A program made the translations under genes and the position numbers. 5,741 nt of DNA from the NCBI GenBank assembly GCA_002328485.1, contig DCUF01000075.1, forward strand, positions 1 through 5,741. Direction: 5' to 3'. This stretch comes from Deltaproteobacteria bacterium UBA2221. GTDB lineage: Bacteria > Desulfobacterota > Syntrophorhabdia > Syntrophorhabdales > WCHB1-27. The notes beneath the pieces were generated by a model. That model worked only from the letters and a program-made list of their open reading frames with translations, was not told the DNA's origin and made no database searches. Positions 1-5,741 of this stretch are shown piece after piece (positions within the stretch are counted from its first letter, which is position 1; each line of letters begins with the position of its first letter).

Positions 1-758
1 GGGATCTCGACGATGAGGTCGCCCTTGAGGCTGAACATGACGAAGATGGTGAACAGCAGGGCGATCAGCGTGATCGGGCTGATTTTGGGGATGAAATGGT
101 TGTAGTACCATGCTTTGCCCTTGATGCGGGTTAAGACAATGTTGGTGACGAACCCGGCGATGAAGGGGATGCCAAGATAGATGAAAACGCTTTCGGCGAT
201 CTGCCCGATAGTGATATTGACAAGGACACCGGTGAGGCCTAGCAGCGGAGGCAGTACCGTGATAAAGATATAGGCGTAAACAGAGAAGAAAAGGACCTGG
301 AAGATAGAGTTGAAGGCCACGAGACCAGCGCAATATTCCGTATCCCCCTGGGCAAGGTCATTCCACACGATGACCATGGCGATACACCGGGCAAGACCGA
401 TCATGATGAGGCCTACCATGTAATCCGGATAACCTCGTAGAAAGAGGATGGCGAGGACGAACATCAGAATCGGTCCTACTACCCAGTTTTGTACAAGCGA
501 CAGGCCGAGAACCTTGAAGTTCTTGAAGACCTCCCCGAGTTCCTCGTAACGCACCTTTGCGAGGGGTGGGTACATCATGAGAATGAGGCCGATGGCAATG
601 GGGATGTTTGTGGTTCCACTTTGAAACTGGTTCCAGAAGTCCACGACGCCGGGCGACAGGTAGCCCCACCCCACCCCGACAAACATGGCCAGAAAGATCC
701 ACAATGTCAGGAAACGATCGAGAAAAGAGAGCCGTTTACCGATCTGTTCTGAAGCCAT
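1..758 (-). CDS. acr3: ACR3-family arsenite efflux permease, C-terminus cut off by window edge
   Basis: Inner-membrane carrier that exports arsenite (in some members also antimonite), using the membrane potential. The frame, which I translated from the reverse strand, is open without stops from ATG 758 to the left edge and gives 252 residues. ACR3 proteins are usually about 350 residues with ten helices, so roughly 100 C-terminal residues are missing. Successive hydrophobic segments are visible, including about residues 13-34, 50-66, 84-108, 113-133 and 144-168. The family signature GLARCIAMVIVW lies at residues 121-132 in the fourth helix. Its Cys125 matches the conserved cysteine known to be essential for arsenite transport. 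The start is supported by a GGGAGGAA Shine-Dalgarno at 763-770, five bases upstream. It lies 42 bp after arsR on the same strand, so the two are almost certainly co-transcribed and arsenite-inducible. The identification as ACR3 rather than the unrelated ArsB rests on the helix-4 motif. Confidence 0.95.
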   Translation of the reverse strand, partial: MASEQIGKRLSFLDRFLTLWIFLAMFVGVGWGYLSPGVVDFWNQFQSGTTNIPIAIGLILMMYPPLAKVRYEELGEVFKNFKVLGLSLVQNWVVGPILMFVLAILFLRGYPDYMVGLIMIGLARCIAMVIVWNDLAQGDTEYCAGLVAFNSIFQVLFFSVYAYIFITVLPPLLGLTGVLVNITIGQIAESVFIYLGIPFIAGFVTNIVLTRIKGKAWYYNHFIPKISPITLIALLFTIFVMFSLKGDLIVEI

Positions 759-800
759 ACAGTTCCTCCCTATCTATTTCGAACGTTTAGACTCTATGAG

Positions 801-1190
801 CTATTTCTCATCGGGCTTTGGGCGTCTTGGCCTGCCTGTCCGGGGCCTCGGTCCCGAACATCGCTTCTGCTCTTTCAGGGTCTCCATCTTTGCCATGTCG
901 TCCTTGAAGGCGGGCAGATGGGAGAGACGTTCCCGCATAAACTCTATCTGGGCATCAAGGGTCGGATCCCGGGGATCGGTGAGCATATAATGCATCCACA
1001 CGCCGACCCGTTTCCCTGTAACGAGCCCTGAATGTTTGAGGTAGGAGAGGTGGCGGGAGATCTTGGACTGAGGCTCTCCAAGTACGTCCATGATGTCGCA
1101 GACACAGAGCTCCCCATGGGTGAGGAGCATGACGATCCTTAATCTGATTTCTTCGGAAAGAGCCCGAAAGTATTGGGCAAGCTTATCCAA
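801..1190 (-). CDS. arsR: ArsR-family arsenite-responsive transcriptional repressor
   Basis: Winged-helix ArsR/SmtB repressor of 129 residues that should bind the ars promoter and leave it when As(III) or Sb(III) binds. The sensing motif ELCVCDI covers residues 27-33, with Cys29 and Cys31 as ligands. The position matching the third ligand Cys37 of the R773 protein is Met34, as in many two-cysteine ArsRs. The recognition helix is around QSKISRHLSYLK (41-52), and the wing is around residues 58-70. The start is TTG at 1190. No ATG or GTG lies in frame between it and the upstream stop, and an AAGGGGG Shine-Dalgarno at 1200-1206 sits 9 nt away. The C-terminal tail (about 106-129) is rich in Arg and Pro, ends KPDEK, and carries an extra Cys111; it is longer than in a minimal ArsR. 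It is the first gene of the operon with acr3. Confidence 0.95.
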   Translation of the reverse strand: MDKLAQYFRALSEEIRLRIVMLLTHGELCVCDIMDVLGEPQSKISRHLSYLKHSGLVTGKRVGVWMHYMLTDPRDPTLDAQIEFMRERLSHLPAFKDDMAKMETLKEQKRCSGPRPRTGRPRRPKPDEK

Positions 1191-1213
1191 AGCCTTGAAC
1201 CCCCTTACGTCAT

Positions 1214-1239
1214 ATTATATACGCTTAGACGGATATAAT
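1214..1239 (-). promoter_or_regulatory. Probable ArsR operator (10-6-10 inverted repeat)
   Basis: On the minus strand the arms are ATTATATCCG and CGTATATAAT around a 6-nt centre (TCTAAG), with a single mismatch between arms. The AT-rich dyad overlaps the -10 box at 1238-1243 and the predicted transcription start near 1231, where a repressor would block RNA polymerase. ArsR/SmtB proteins bind imperfect dyads of this size as dimers. The assignment is inferred from position and symmetry, not from a matched consensus. Confidence 0.7.
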
Positions 1240-1267
1240 TATATAGGTCGCAAGGTTGATCTCGCAA
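1238..1267 (-). promoter_or_regulatory. Sigma70-type promoter of the arsR-acr3 operon
   Basis: Reading the minus strand, TTGCGA (1267-1262) is separated by 18 nt from a perfect TATAAT (1243-1238). The predicted start is near 1231, which leaves a leader of about 40 nt with the arsR Shine-Dalgarno. A second TATAAT (1219-1214) lies closer to arsR, but it has no good -35 box and would start transcription almost on the Shine-Dalgarno. The -10 region is part of the palindrome ATATAATTATAT, so a weak rightward promoter from the same sequence cannot be excluded. Confidence 0.6.
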
Positions 1268-1460
1268 CAAGAAAAATGTCCTCGTAACGGAGGGGGAGGG
1301 TCGCAATGAAGATAGAGCAGGCCTCGGAAAGGGCGGGGCCGCCAATGTGCCCAGGTATGGAGAGTGGAGTATGCGCCCTTCACCTCCCAGACAAGTCGAT
1401 CCTTATCATGCCATTGTTGCCGCGCCGACTCCCCAAACAAGGGACTTCATTTCCACCCCA

Positions 1461-1488
1461 TTGTAACTGGCATGATACGATGTATAAT
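1461..1488 (+). promoter_or_regulatory. Candidate sigma70-type promoter for the DUF465 gene
   Basis: TTGTAA (1461-1466) is followed after 16 nt by a perfect TATAAT (1483-1488), predicting a start near 1495 and a leader of about 128 nt before ATG 1623. The -35 box matches the consensus at four of six positions. An inverted copy of the CGTATCA motif (TGATACG, 1473-1479) lies in the spacer, where a bound protein could affect transcription. Confidence 0.5.
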
Positions 1489-1570
1489 TACAGATGGGAT
1501 GTCCGTTGCTTACCGAGTGTGCTTCTTGCCTCAGGGATGCGAGAGATCAAAAGCAGCCAACATCCCTCAG

Positions 1571-1587
1571 CCGTATCGTATCAGCAA
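1571..1587 (+). repeat. Direct repeat copy 1 (CCGTATC-gt-ATCAGCAA)
   Basis: This sequence matches 1831-1845 over 15 bases, apart from two extra bases (gt) here. Bases 1575-1583 (ATCGTATCA) also form a perfect 9-bp inverted repeat with TGATACGAT at 1473-1481. It ends 35 bases before the DUF465 start codon, and copy 2 ends 38 bases before the kinase start codon. It may be a regulatory site; no binding protein can be named. Confidence 0.5.
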
Positions 1588-1622
1588 AGAGGAAAACCAG
1601 GCTACACAAGGGGGCATCTTAG

Positions 1623-1811
1623 ATGGAAGAGACAAAGAGCAGGGAGGAACAGTACCAGGAGGCCAAGGCCATGCACCAGTCGCTTCACGATCAGTTGCAG
1701 GCTCTTCAGGACAAGCCGTTTCTGACCGCTCAAGAGGAACAAGAGGTGAAGGTCCTCAAGAAGAAGAAGCTTTACTATAAGGACATGATGGAGAGTCTCA
1801 AGGAAAGATAA
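1623..1811 (+). CDS. Small YdcH/DUF465-family protein
   Basis: A 62-residue, highly charged, almost entirely helical protein. It matches the DUF465/YdcH pattern: an N-terminal helix with spaced leucines, a central DKPFLTAQEE turn (residues 30-39), and a lysine-rich LKKKKLYYKDMM segment (45-56) before the C-terminus. Family members are usually 60-80 residues and form short helical hairpins; their molecular role is not established. The ATG is chosen because AAGGGGG (1608-1614) lies 8 nt upstream, the same Shine-Dalgarno as arsR. It has no signal peptide or membrane segment, so it is presumably cytoplasmic. It precedes the kinase by 72 bp on the same strand, but a strong promoter in that gap suggests the kinase operon can be transcribed separately. 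Family assignment is by eye. Confidence 0.85.
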   Translation: MEETKSREEQYQEAKAMHQSLHDQLQALQDKPFLTAQEEQEVKVLKKKKLYYKDMMESLKER

Positions 1812-1818
1812 GACGGTA

Positions 1819-1834
1819 ACGGGTCGATTCCCGT
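1819..1834 (+). other. Short hairpin after the DUF465 gene
   Basis: ACGGG-TCGATT-CCCGT is a perfect 5-bp stem with a 6-nt loop, beginning 7 nt after the DUF465 stop codon. No T-tract follows directly, so it is at best a weak or factor-dependent transcription end or an operator next to the kinase promoter. Its right arm overlaps direct repeat copy 2. Confidence 0.35.
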
Positions 1835-1845
1835 ATCATCAGCAA
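1831..1845 (+). repeat. Direct repeat copy 2 (CCGTATCATCAGCAA)
   Basis: Second copy of the repeat at 1571-1587, shorter by two bases. It ends 4 nt before the -35 box of the kinase promoter, a typical position for an activator or repressor site. It includes the CGTATCA core at 1832-1838. Confidence 0.5.
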
Positions 1846-1849
1846 CTTC

Positions 1850-1877
1850 TTGACATCTACTGTGAAGACGTTACAAT
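1850..1877 (+). promoter_or_regulatory. Strong sigma70-type promoter of the kinase-regulator operon
   Basis: A perfect TTGACA (1850-1855) is followed after 16 nt by TACAAT (1872-1877, five of six consensus bases). The usual 7-nt spacing puts the transcription start at 1884, which is the G of the GTG start codon of the kinase. The promoter therefore appears to drive a leaderless or nearly leaderless mRNA. Confidence 0.65.
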
Positions 1878-1883
1878 CTGCTT

Positions 1884-3401
1884 GTGCCCCTCGCCAGTAT
1901 TCTGGAAAAACACCGAGAAGGGATTATAAGAGACTGGGCGGAGCGCCTCCACACCACGGTCAGCGAACGTTACCGCGCCCGACCGATCGAAGAACTGCAC
2001 GGCACGGTGTCCGGGGCAAATGATGCGAGTTTCGCCGTACTGGTCTATAATGACTATTCCCTGATCGATGCCCACATAGAATGGATAACCGGTCTGAGGC
2101 TCAAGGGCGATTTTAATCTCTCCGAGGTTCAGCACGCCTACGAGTTGTACAGAACCGTCGTTTTGCCCATATTTCTGACTGAATTGACCCCGACCGAGCT
2201 TTCTTTCGCCCTGCCCAGGCTGAATCACTGTCTCTTCTACACCATCACCCGTTTCAGTAACTACTTCCAGTCAGTCCACGAAAAGCAGATCAGGGAATAT
2301 GCCCATGATCTGGAGAGAGAAGTGGAGAAGCGGACCGGCGAACTTTCCGATTCGGAGGCGAAATACCGCATGCTGGTTGAAGAGATCAACGACGGCTATT
2401 TTGTCAGTCAGAACGGAAGGATTGTCTTTGCCAACCGGGCCTTCTGCGACATGCACGGCTATTCTGCAGATGATGTCATGGACAGGCCGTTTACCGACTT
2501 CGTGGCGGACGAATCGCTGCCCAATGTGCTCAGGTTCTACAACGGGCGGATCTCCGGCAGGAATACCCAGAGTCTCTATACCTACTACCGCCTTAACAAG
2601 GACGGGAGAAACTGGCCCACCGAGAACAAGGTACAGGTCATCACCTTCCAGGGTGAGAGGGCCGTGGCCGGCGTCTGCCGGGATATTACGGAACGGATAG
2701 AGATGGAACGGCGCATCCGTGAATCGGAACGGTTTGCCCACATCGGGCAACTGACCACATCGCTGGCCCACGAGTTAAGAAATCCGTTGGCTGCAATCAA
2801 GATCAATGTGCAGATTCTCTCCAAAAACCTGAGGTTGGACGGAAATGACCAGAAACGGGGGGAGATCATTGCGAAAGAGATATCGAGATTGGAGCGTATC
2901 CTGACCGAGATGCTGGACTCGGCGAAACCCCTGCGGCTGACCATCGAGCCTGTTTCCATCAACGACGTTATCGATTCCTGCCTCGATATTCTCTTCGAGA
3001 AGATCCAGGAGAGACGTATCGGCGTTTGGAAACGCCGCGCCAGACACCTCCCGGTTCTGCTTCTCGATCGCGACAAGATGGAGCAGGCAGTGATAAACAT
3101 TCTGCTTAACTCAATCGAGGCCCTGGCGGAGGAGGGCAGGATCTCAATCCTCACCCGGAGCTCGTTTCGCCACAACAATGATGTGCTGCTGGACATCCAC
3201 GATTCCGGTCCTGGCATCAGTGAGGCCGATCTCCCCTACATTTTTGACCCCTTTTTTAGCAGCAAGAAGAAAGGGACGGGGCTTGGGCTTTACAATGCGA
3301 AGAAGATCGTGGAAGCCCACGGTGGACGGGTGAGCGTCAAATCCACTATCGGGAAAGGAACCCATTTCCGGATTACCTTTCCCATAAGGGATGAGACATG
3401 A
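1884..3401 (+). CDS. PAS-containing soluble sensor histidine kinase with RsbRD-like N-terminal domain
   Basis: A 505-residue kinase that should autophosphorylate on His296 and pass the phosphate to the regulator encoded next. Residues about 5-130 resemble the RsbRD-type N-terminal domain (starts ILEKHREGIIRDW), an all-helical putative sensor module. A charged coiled-coil linker (about 130-158) leads to a PAS domain (about 160-275, ending near DITERIEME). The HisKA motif SLAHELRNPL contains His296. The ATPase boxes follow: N (NILLNSIEAL, Asn409), G1 (DSGPGI, Asp440) and G2 (GTGLGLY, 464-470). There is no transmembrane segment or signal peptide, so it senses a cytoplasmic cue that cannot be read from the sequence. 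GTG 1884 is the only usable start after the in-frame stop at 1863-1865; no Shine-Dalgarno precedes it, and it coincides with the predicted transcription start. The next in-frame candidate, the GTG near residue 41, would remove the conserved N-terminus. Its stop overlaps the regulator start (ATGA). Confidence 0.92.
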   Translation: MPLASILEKHREGIIRDWAERLHTTVSERYRARPIEELHGTVSGANDASFAVLVYNDYSLIDAHIEWITGLRLKGDFNLSEVQHAYELYRTVVLPIFLTELTPTELSFALPRLNHCLFYTITRFSNYFQSVHEKQIREYAHDLEREVEKRTGELSDSEAKYRMLVEEINDGYFVSQNGRIVFANRAFCDMHGYSADDVMDRPFTDFVADESLPNVLRFYNGRISGRNTQSLYTYYRLNKDGRNWPTENKVQVITFQGERAVAGVCRDITERIEMERRIRESERFAHIGQLTTSLAHELRNPLAAIKINVQILSKNLRLDGNDQKRGEIIAKEISRLERILTEMLDSAKPLRLTIEPVSINDVIDSCLDILFEKIQERRIGVWKRRARHLPVLLLDRDKMEQAVINILLNSIEALAEEGRISILTRSSFRHNNDVLLDIHDSGPGISEADLPYIFDPFFSSKKKGTGLGLYNAKKIVEAHGGRVSVKSTIGKGTHFRITFPIRDET

Positions 3402-4759
3402 AGCGCAAGAAGGTCTTGATTGTCGATGATGAGCAGTCGTTACTGGAGTCGTTGGAGATGTTCTTCAGTGACAGCGACTATGAGGTTGCCTGCGCAGGCA
3501 CGGCACGGGAAGGCCTTGAGAGGACTTCCACCTTTCAGCCCGACGTGATTATTCTCGATATCCGTTTACCCGACAAGGATGGGTTCCAGGTAATCGAGGA
3601 GCTGCGGCGCCAAAAAAACACAACCCCCATCATCATGATAACCGCCTTTCATGATATGGAGACCACCATCAGGACGGTGAAGCTTGGGGCATTCGAGTAC
3701 ATCCCCAAACCGATCGATGTGGATGAGCTGGAACGGGCGGTAAGGAAGGCGCTGAAGGTTTCAAGTCCTCTCTCACGGGATACCATCTCCCTTAATGGCT
3801 CGCTGCTTTACGAGCGGCAGATGATCATCGGCAAAAGCGCTGTCATGAAAGAGATCTTCAAGGCTGTGGGCAGAGTCTCGGAGAACCGTGTAACCGTTCT
3901 CATTGAAGGGGAGACAGGGACCGGAAAGGAACTGGTTGCCCAGGCGATCCATAGCCATAGCAGCTCCAAAGACGAGCCCTTTATCGTCATAAACTGTTCT
4001 ACTATCGTGCCTACCCTCCTTGAAAGCGAGCTATTCGGCCATGAAAAGGGGTCTTTTACAGGAGCGACCAACGCCAAACGGGGCAAAGTCGAGTTGGCTG
4101 CCCAGGGAACCATTCTCCTCGACGAGGTTGGGGAGATCCCCCTGGACATACAGGCCAAACTTCTTCGTTTTTTACAGGAAAAGGAGTTCGAGCGGGTGGG
4201 AGGAGAGAAAAAGCTCCATTCCAACGCCCGATTCATCGCCGCAACAAACCGCGATCTGCGGAAGATGGTCCGCGCCGGCCAGTTCCGGGAAGACCTCTAC
4301 TACCGGCTGAGCGTGGCGACTATCAAGCTCCCGCCGCTGAGAGAACGGACATCGGATATTCCCCTTCTTGTCGACTACCTGATTACGCGGATAAACCAGG
4401 AATTGGGTCTATCAATAAAGAGGGTCGAAACCGATGCGATGAATTCCCTCATGGGGTATGAATGGCCGGGGAACGTACGCGAGCTGGAGAACGTCCTCAC
4501 CCGTGCTGTCATGGGCACCCATGGCGACGTCATAGATACCGACACCCTCGCCCCTCTCCTGAGCAAGGCCGATGAACAACAAGCGGAAACACAGGACAAG
4601 CCTTCAGGGGCGGCAATGAGTCTCCAGGAGTACGAGCGGGAGTACATCTTGAGGGTCTTGAACCGTACGGAATGGCACCTGGGCAGGGCCTGCGAAGCCC
4701 TCGGAATCTCCCGACCCACGCTGAGACAGAAAATGAGGGAGTACGGACTGAGGGAATAG
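3398..4759 (+). CDS. NtrC-family sigma54-dependent response regulator
   Basis: A 453-residue enhancer-binding regulator that, once phosphorylated, should remodel sigma54-RNA polymerase using ATP. The receiver domain (about 5-120) has the acidic pair Asp10/Asp11, phosphoacceptor Asp54, Thr82 and Lys104. The AAA+ domain (about 143-370) shows Walker A GETGTGKE (171-178), the sigma54-contacting loop GSFTGA (218-223, where GAFTGA is usual), Walker B GTILLDE (237-243), the arginine-finger region FREDLYYRL (296-304) and sensor II WPGNVRELEN (356-365). A Fis-type helix-turn-helix lies at about 427-449 (GISRPTLRQKM). The ATG overlaps the kinase TGA by four bases, implying coupled translation of a cognate pair. 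The architecture resembles AtoC/ZraR-type regulators, but no specific ortholog can be named. Its targets should carry -24/-12 promoters; I found none by eye here. Confidence 0.95.
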   Translation: MKRKKVLIVDDEQSLLESLEMFFSDSDYEVACAGTAREGLERTSTFQPDVIILDIRLPDKDGFQVIEELRRQKNTTPIIMITAFHDMETTIRTVKLGAFEYIPKPIDVDELERAVRKALKVSSPLSRDTISLNGSLLYERQMIIGKSAVMKEIFKAVGRVSENRVTVLIEGETGTGKELVAQAIHSHSSSKDEPFIVINCSTIVPTLLESELFGHEKGSFTGATNAKRGKVELAAQGTILLDEVGEIPLDIQAKLLRFLQEKEFERVGGEKKLHSNARFIAATNRDLRKMVRAGQFREDLYYRLSVATIKLPPLRERTSDIPLLVDYLITRINQELGLSIKRVETDAMNSLMGYEWPGNVRELENVLTRAVMGTHGDVIDTDTLAPLLSKADEQQAETQDKPSGAAMSLQEYEREYILRVLNRTEWHLGRACEALGISRPTLRQKMREYGLRE

Positions 4760-4946
4760 AGGGGTCAAAATACCGCTGCCCTGGTCACACACCCTCTGAT
4801 CCCACAACCTTCTTTTTTTTGCCATAATGAGCACTTTGGCGCACCGTGCTCTTCGATAGAATGGTTTTTGCCGTGGATTTCTTAGTCAGTGTTCATTTTG
4901 GGGTTAACAGGGGCGCAGGATGTCCCCGCAGTACCCATCTGAGATG
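4760..4946. other. Convergent intergenic region with hairpins, no clear terminator
   Basis: Region between the stop codons of the response regulator and the RCK protein. An AGAGGG/CCCTCT pairing (4758-4763 with 4792-4797) is followed 15 nt later by eight Ts (4813-4820), which is too far for a standard intrinsic terminator. A second hairpin, GAGCAC/GTGCTC (4829-4834 with 4846-4851, plus an inner GG/CC pair), has no adjacent T-tract on either strand. No gene is supported. It probably holds the termination signals of both flanking genes, possibly Rho-dependent. Confidence 0.4.
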
Positions 4947-5741
4947 TCACCCCTTGAAATAGGCCCGGAAGAATTGCCGTTCTCCCTCGTAGGTTCCTAC
5001 GACGATTAATTCGGAATCTTTGGGGATAGCCACGGAAGGACTCGGGTTTACCATGAATCTCCCCTGGCACTGGATGGCAACAACACTACAGCCCGTTTCC
5101 TGACGGACGTGTGAACCTGCGAGCGTAACCCCAGCGAGGGATGGTGGTGTCTGGACCCGAAACAGCGTCAAACCCTCAACCAGCATCAGGACATCCCCTT
5201 CCGCCAGAGCGCTGAACACGGCATCAACCCCCAGTATCGGGTAAGACATCACGAAGTCTGCTCCGGCTCGGTGAAGGGTCGACACATTTCGATCCTGATT
5301 GGCCCTGCTGATAATCTGAAGGTCCGGCCTCAGGCTTCTAAAATACTTGGTCAGATATATGTTGGTCGCATCGTCATGGGTTGTGATGAGGGCTGCCGGC
5401 GCTTTCTCTATCCAGGCCTTCTTGAGCGTACCAAGGTCGGCTGCATCTCCGAGGACCGTATGAGAGCTGTCTCCTACCCTCCTCGGGTTTTTCTCCACAA
5501 TCAGGAACGGCACCTCCCGTTCCGCGAAACGTTCCACAATCGCGTTACCAACCCGGCCCCCTCCAATGATAATAACCGGGTCTCCGGCATGCTGGTACAT
5601 CTGGTAAATGGAATAAACGTCGTCATAGGTGGCAATCTGGTCTTCGGTTCCGGCAAGGAGAAGCACCGTGTTTCTGGTAATCAGCTTGTCGGGCGTGGGC
5701 ACCATGGGTCGACCTCTCTCCCAAATGCCGACAATCATGAC
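4947..5741 (-). CDS. Tandem RCK (TrkA-N/TrkA-C) potassium channel or transport protein, C-terminal part
   Basis: The frame is open to the right edge and encodes at least 264 residues. Residue numbers here count from the Met codon at 5738, which is internal and not the start. Residues 1-30 (IVGIWERGR...NTVLLLAGTEDQ) look like the end of a first TrkA-C domain, so the protein extends upstream. A second RCK-N Rossmann domain follows (about 53-165), with glycine motif IIIGGGRVG (56-64), an acidic end to strand 2 (Glu82) and the typical GDAAD (97-101). A second TrkA-C domain fills about 180-260. Such modules bind nucleotides or ions and gate K+ channels or transporters from the cytoplasm. The missing N-terminus would show whether this is a two-helix channel, a KefB/C-type antiporter or a TrkA subunit. 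It is convergent with the response regulator. Confidence 0.85.
   Translation of the reverse strand, partial: VMIVGIWERGRPMVPTPDKLITRNTVLLLAGTEDQIATYDDVYSIYQMYQHAGDPVIIIGGGRVGNAIVERFAEREVPFLIVEKNPRRVGDSSHTVLGDAADLGTLKKAWIEKAPAALITTHDDATNIYLTKYFRSLRPDLQIISRANQDRNVSTLHRAGADFVMSYPILGVDAVFSALAEGDVLMLVEGLTLFRVQTPPSLAGVTLAGSHVRQETGCSVVAIQCQGRFMVNPSPSVAIPKDSELIVVGTYEGERQFFRAYFKG

Larger units (their letters stand above)
1268..1622. other. Intergenic region without a convincing gene
   Basis: This 355-base stretch separates the leftward ars operon from the rightward DUF465 gene. A frame opening at ATG 1306 has a very strong Shine-Dalgarno-like run (GGAGGGGGAGGG, 1289-1300). Its product (139 codons, to 1725) has low-complexity, unprotein-like composition and runs out of frame through the DUF465 gene, so I do not call it. 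The supported content is a rightward promoter (1461-1488), copies of the CGTATCA motif, and the leader of the DUF465 gene. Confidence 0.6.

Noticed and set aside
358..790. Several ORFs on both strands (358-702 minus, 489-752 plus, 608-790 plus)
   Set aside because: They lie inside or across acr3, which has a continuous membrane-protein frame with the ACR3 signature; they are shadows.
1461..1490. Possible sigma54 (-24/-12) promoter at TGGCAT (1468-1473)
   Set aside because: The required GC pair at the -12 position is absent at the correct 10-nt spacing; the sigma70-type reading fits better.
1306..1725. 139-codon plus-strand ORF with a strong Shine-Dalgarno
   Set aside because: Its composition is not protein-like, its last 100 bases lie out of frame over the better-supported DUF465 gene, and no family is recognisable. 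Kept only as a finding.
1819..1845. Sequence resembling a tRNA T-arm (GGGTCGATTCCC), as at an integration site or tRNA remnant
   Set aside because: The loop is one base short of the standard TTCGATT, no acceptor, D or anticodon arms can be folded around it, and the upstream bases are the DUF465 coding region.
2271..3365. Minus-strand ORFs opposite the histidine kinase (up to 210 codons)
   Set aside because: All kinase motifs are intact in the plus-strand frame, so the antisense frames are by-products of codon bias.
4797..4860. Hairpin at 4829-4851 next to the T-run at 4813-4820 as an intrinsic terminator
   Set aside because: For the plus strand the T-run comes before the stem, and for the minus strand the run reads as A after the stem, so neither orientation gives stem followed by Ts.
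4882..5070. 62-codon minus-strand ORF
   Set aside because: It overlaps the end of the RCK protein in another frame and has no recognisable family or convincing ribosome-binding site.

Overview
The window looks like chromosomal DNA from a Desulfuromonadota/Geobacter-type bacterium (formerly Deltaproteobacteria). This is inferred from the moderately high GC content, strong purine-rich Shine-Dalgarno sequences, an NtrC-type two-component pair with a 4-nt ATGA overlap, a small YdcH/DUF465 protein, and an arsR-acr3 arsenic operon whose ArsR carries the ELCVCD metal site. No mobile element, tRNA, rRNA or CRISPR array is visible.

Left part (1-1267, minus strand): an arsenic-resistance operon read leftwards. 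arsR (801-1190, TTG start) is followed after 42 bp by acr3, the arsenite efflux permease, whose last quarter or so lies beyond the left edge. A sigma70-type promoter and a 10-6-10 inverted repeat (1214-1239), which overlaps the -10 box and the predicted transcription start, form a plausible autoregulated ArsR operator.

Middle (1268-1883): a 355-base stretch (1268-1622) without a convincing gene holds a second, rightward promoter (1461-1488) and a long leader for a 62-aa DUF465 protein (1623-1811). A short hairpin and a near-consensus promoter (TTGACA-16-TACAAT, 1850-1877) follow. The motif CGTATCA occurs three times around these control elements, and two copies sit in a 15-nt direct repeat.

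Centre-right (1884-4759, plus strand): a two-component system. The 505-aa soluble histidine kinase has an RsbRD-like N-terminal domain, a coiled-coil linker, a PAS domain and a HisKA/HATPase core. The 453-aa partner is a sigma54-dependent response regulator (receiver, AAA+, Fis-type HTH). The kinase GTG start falls on the transcription start predicted from its own promoter, so the mRNA may be leaderless.

Right edge (4947-5741, minus strand): the C-terminal part of a protein with tandem RCK (TrkA-N/TrkA-C) modules, probably a potassium channel or transporter, convergent with the response regulator. The 187-bp gap between them has hairpins but no textbook terminator.

The genes appear to form three independent units: arsenic detoxification, a signalling pair with an unknown stimulus and sigma54 targets, and potassium handling. 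Nothing in the sequence proves a functional link between them.
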